Source of the DNA: Gemmatimonas sp. UBA7669
GTDB lineage: Bacteria > Gemmatimonadota > Gemmatimonadetes > Gemmatimonadales > Gemmatimonadaceae
Reading direction: 5' to 3'
NCBI RefSeq assembly: GCF_002483225.1
Contig: NZ_DLHL01000027.1
Span: 62,001 to 126,000, forward strand
Length of the DNA: 64,000 nt
Below are positions 62,241 to 64,000 of this stretch, piece after piece (positions within the stretch are counted from its first letter, which is position 1; each line of letters starts with the position of its first letter). The position numbers were made by a program, and so were the translations under genes. The notes beneath the pieces are model-generated. The model saw only the letters and a list, made by a program, of their open reading frames with translations. It was not told the DNA's origin and did not search any database.

Positions 62241-63733
62241 CTCACTTCAAGAACTTCATCGGCGGCCAGTGGAAGGCGCCGAGCACGGGCGCGTACTTCG
62301 AGAACCGCAATCCGGCCGATACGCGTGATCTGATTGGGCAGTTCCCGGCCTCTGGTGTAGCCGATGTCGAGGAGGCGGTGGCCAGTGCGCAGCGTGGCTT
62401 TGCGCAGTGGAAGCGCACCCCGCCGCCGGCCCGCGGCGATGTGCTGCGTCGGGTGGGCGACCTGCTCGCGGCGCGCAAGGAAGAACTCGCCGACATCATG
62501 ACCCGCGAAATGGGCAAGCCGCTCGCGGAAACGCGTGGCGACGTGCAGGAAGGCATCGACACGGCCTACTACGCCGCCACGGAAGGCCGTCGACTGTTCG
62601 GGCACACGGTGCCCAGCGAACTGGCCAACAAGTGGGCCATGAGCATGCGCCGTCCCATTGGCGTCTGCGGGCTCATCACGCCGTTCAACTTCCCGCTGGC
62701 CATTCCGACCTGGAAGGCCTTCCCGGCGCTGCTCTGCGGCAACGCGGTCATTCTCAAGCCGGCAGAAGACGTTCCGCACACCGCCACCGTGCTGGTCGAG
62801 ATTCTGCTCGAGGCCGGCCTGCCGCCCGAAGTGGTGCAGTTGGTGCACGGCATGGGCGAAGTGGTGGGCAAGGCCCTTGTCGAACATCCGCAGGTGCCGG
62901 TCATTTCGTTTACGGGCAGCACGGAAACCGGTCGCTTTGTGGGCGAGACCTGTGGTCGCATGCACAAGCGGCTGTCACTCGAGATGGGTGGCAAGAACGC
63001 ACAGATCGTGCTCGACGATGCCGACCTCGATCTCGCGCTCGATGGCGTGCTCTGGGGCGCCTTTGGTACGACGGGGCAGCGCTGCACGGCCACCAGTCGC
63101 CTCATTCTGCAGGACGGCATTCATGATGCCTTCGTCGAGCGTCTCGTGGCGCGCGCGGCCACGCTGCGGCTTGGCGACGGACGCAAGGCCGGCACCGACG
63201 TGGGACCGCTGGTCAACGAAGCCGCGCGCGAAAAGGTCGAGCGCTACATCGGCGTCGGCCGCGAGCAGGGTGCCACGCTGGCGCTCGGCGGCGCGCGCGC
63301 CACGGGCACGCAGGATGGTCGCGATCTCGATCACGGCTACTTCTTCCAGCCCACCATCTTCACCGGTGTCACGGCGGGCTCACGTCTCGATCAGGAAGAG
63401 ATTTTCGGTCCGGTGCTGTCCGTCATCCGTGTGGGGAGCGTGGACGAAGCTTTCGCCGTCAACAACGGCGTACGGTATGGCCTCTCCAGCAGCGTGTACA
63501 CGCGTAACGTGAACGTGGCCTTCCGCGCCCTGCAGGAGCTCGATAACGGCATCACCTACGTGAATGCGCCGACCATCGGTGCCGAGGCGCATCTGCCGTT
63601 CGGCGGCGTCAAGGAAACGGGCAACGGACATCGCGAAGGGGGCTGGGAGGTCTACGAGTTTTATTCGGAGACGAAGGTCGGCTACGTCGACTACTCGGGC
63701 GCGCTGCAGCGCGCACAGATCGACAACTACTGA
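62237..63733 (+). CDS. NAD(P)-dependent aldehyde dehydrogenase
   Basis: 498 residues, full length. ITPFNFPLAIPTWKAFPALLCGN and the GSTETGR cofactor site, catalytic E249 (LEMGGKN) and nucleophile C283 (GQRCTA), and the end EAHLPFGGVKETGNGHREGG are all intact. The sequence belongs to the semialdehyde-oxidising ALDH group (alpha-ketoglutaric or aminoadipic semialdehyde-like). The exact substrate cannot be told from context. Confidence 0.92.
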   Translation: MTHFKNFIGGQWKAPSTGAYFENRNPADTRDLIGQFPASGVADVEEAVASAQRGFAQWKRTPPPARGDVLRRVGDLLAARKEELADIMTREMGKPLAETRGDVQEGIDTAYYAATEGRRLFGHTVPSELANKWAMSMRRPIGVCGLITPFNFPLAIPTWKAFPALLCGNAVILKPAEDVPHTATVLVEILLEAGLPPEVVQLVHGMGEVVGKALVEHPQVPVISFTGSTETGRFVGETCGRMHKRLSLEMGGKNAQIVLDDADLDLALDGVLWGAFGTTGQRCTATSRLILQDGIHDAFVERLVARAATLRLGDGRKAGTDVGPLVNEAAREKVERYIGVGREQGATLALGGARATGTQDGRDLDHGYFFQPTIFTGVTAGSRLDQEEIFGPVLSVIRVGSVDEAFAVNNGVRYGLSSSVYTRNVNVAFRALQELDNGITYVNAPTIGAEAHLPFGGVKETGNGHREGGWEVYEFYSETKVGYVDYSGALQRAQIDNY

Positions 63734-63738
63734 CCGAC

Positions 63739-64000
63739 GTGCGGCCAGCGGCCACCCGGGAGCGTCGCGACGAAGCCCTGCGCGCCGCCAATCGTGGATC
63801 GTCCCGTCTGGGCACATCCCGATCGGGCGGCCGTGGTGGTTGGCGTAGTGGCTGGCGTGGCGCGGGCGCGTCGCCCGGCGACGGCGCTCGTGGCACACGA
63901 TGGAAGCCGGTGCTTCTGCTGGCCGTGCTGTTCTTCGTGGTGGCCCGCATGCTGCTGCTCGAAGCCGTCCACGTGTCCTCGTCCAGCATGACACCGGCGC
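63739..64000 (+). CDS. lepB: Signal peptidase I, N-terminal part (runs off window)
   Basis: 87 codons visible from a GTG at 63739. The first ~50 residues are Gly/Arg/Ser-rich. Then comes a transmembrane helix (PVLLLAVLFFVVARMLLLEAV) immediately followed by HVSSSSMTPA, the S26A box holding the catalytic serine just before Met. The reading frame is open to the right edge. The start is uncertain; the conserved part begins near 63910. It starts 5 nt after the aldehyde dehydrogenase. Confidence 0.8.
   Translation, partial: MRPAATRERRDEALRAANRGSSRLGTSRSGGRGGWRSGWRGAGASPGDGARGTRWKPVLLLAVLFFVVARMLLLEAVHVSSSSMTPA

Overview
The window is a GC-rich bacterial chromosome segment. Its first ~23.3 kb is one end of a photosynthesis gene cluster for an aerobic anoxygenic phototroph with a type II reaction centre. 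It carries Mg-chelatase, both nitrogenase-like reductases, an O2-dependent cyclase, reaction-centre and antenna genes and assembly factors. The proteobacterial-type gene order (crtF-bchCXYZ, bchHLM-acsF-lhaA-puhABC, pufBALMC), a split H subunit, two antenna alpha polypeptides and non-proteobacterial-looking flanking genes point to a phototrophic Gemmatimonadota (Gemmatimonas phototrophica or a relative). That assignment is inference from gene content; no 16S gene is present.

Layout of the photosynthesis part: (1) 1-7294, + strand: bchH (3' end)-bchL-bchM-small membrane protein-acsF-lhaA-puhA1-puhA2-puhB-puhC, tightly overlapping and probably one operon. (2) 7479-11319, - strand: pufB, an LH2-like alpha, pufA, pufL, pufM, pufC. 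It converges on puhC at a large hairpin, and its promoter region is shared with divergent bchO. (3) 12954-19193, - strand: crtF-bchC-bchX-bchY-bchZ. (4) 19385-23296, + strand: bchI-bchD-puhE, divergent from crtF across two perfect TGT-N12-ACA sites of the PpsR/CrtJ type that overlap candidate promoters. Together these units convert protoporphyrin IX to bacteriochlorophyllide a (H/I/D, M, AcsF, L with N/B outside the window, XYZ, C), build the reaction centre and antenna, and assemble them (LhaA, PuhB, PuhC, PuhE).

From 23.6 kb the content is ordinary chromosome. There is a haem-globin-coupled chemotaxis receptor, then a nine-gene export cluster (TolC, HlyD-type adaptor, one ATPase and six MacB/FtsX permeases arranged as three B-A pairs). 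Next come a very large NtrY-like histidine kinase, a pseudokinase-kinase fusion protein, a GGDEF protein, an acetate symporter pair, a VKOR/thioredoxin pair, a phosphopantetheinyl transferase, MFS and ThrE-type transporters, an FKBP lipoprotein, an amidohydrolase, an S9 peptidase, ComM, a VapBC pair, an NtrC-type regulator, an aldehyde dehydrogenase, and the start of signal peptidase I at the right edge.

Three long intergenic regions (12.6, 23.4 and 56.5 kb) carry copies of one modular inverted repeat. No tRNA, rRNA, CRISPR array, transposase or prophage gene was seen. The most interesting signals are the split puhA, the one-beta/two-alpha antenna operon with low-complexity periplasmic tails on PufA/M/C, the promoter-overlapping PpsR-type boxes, and the tripled permease pairs.
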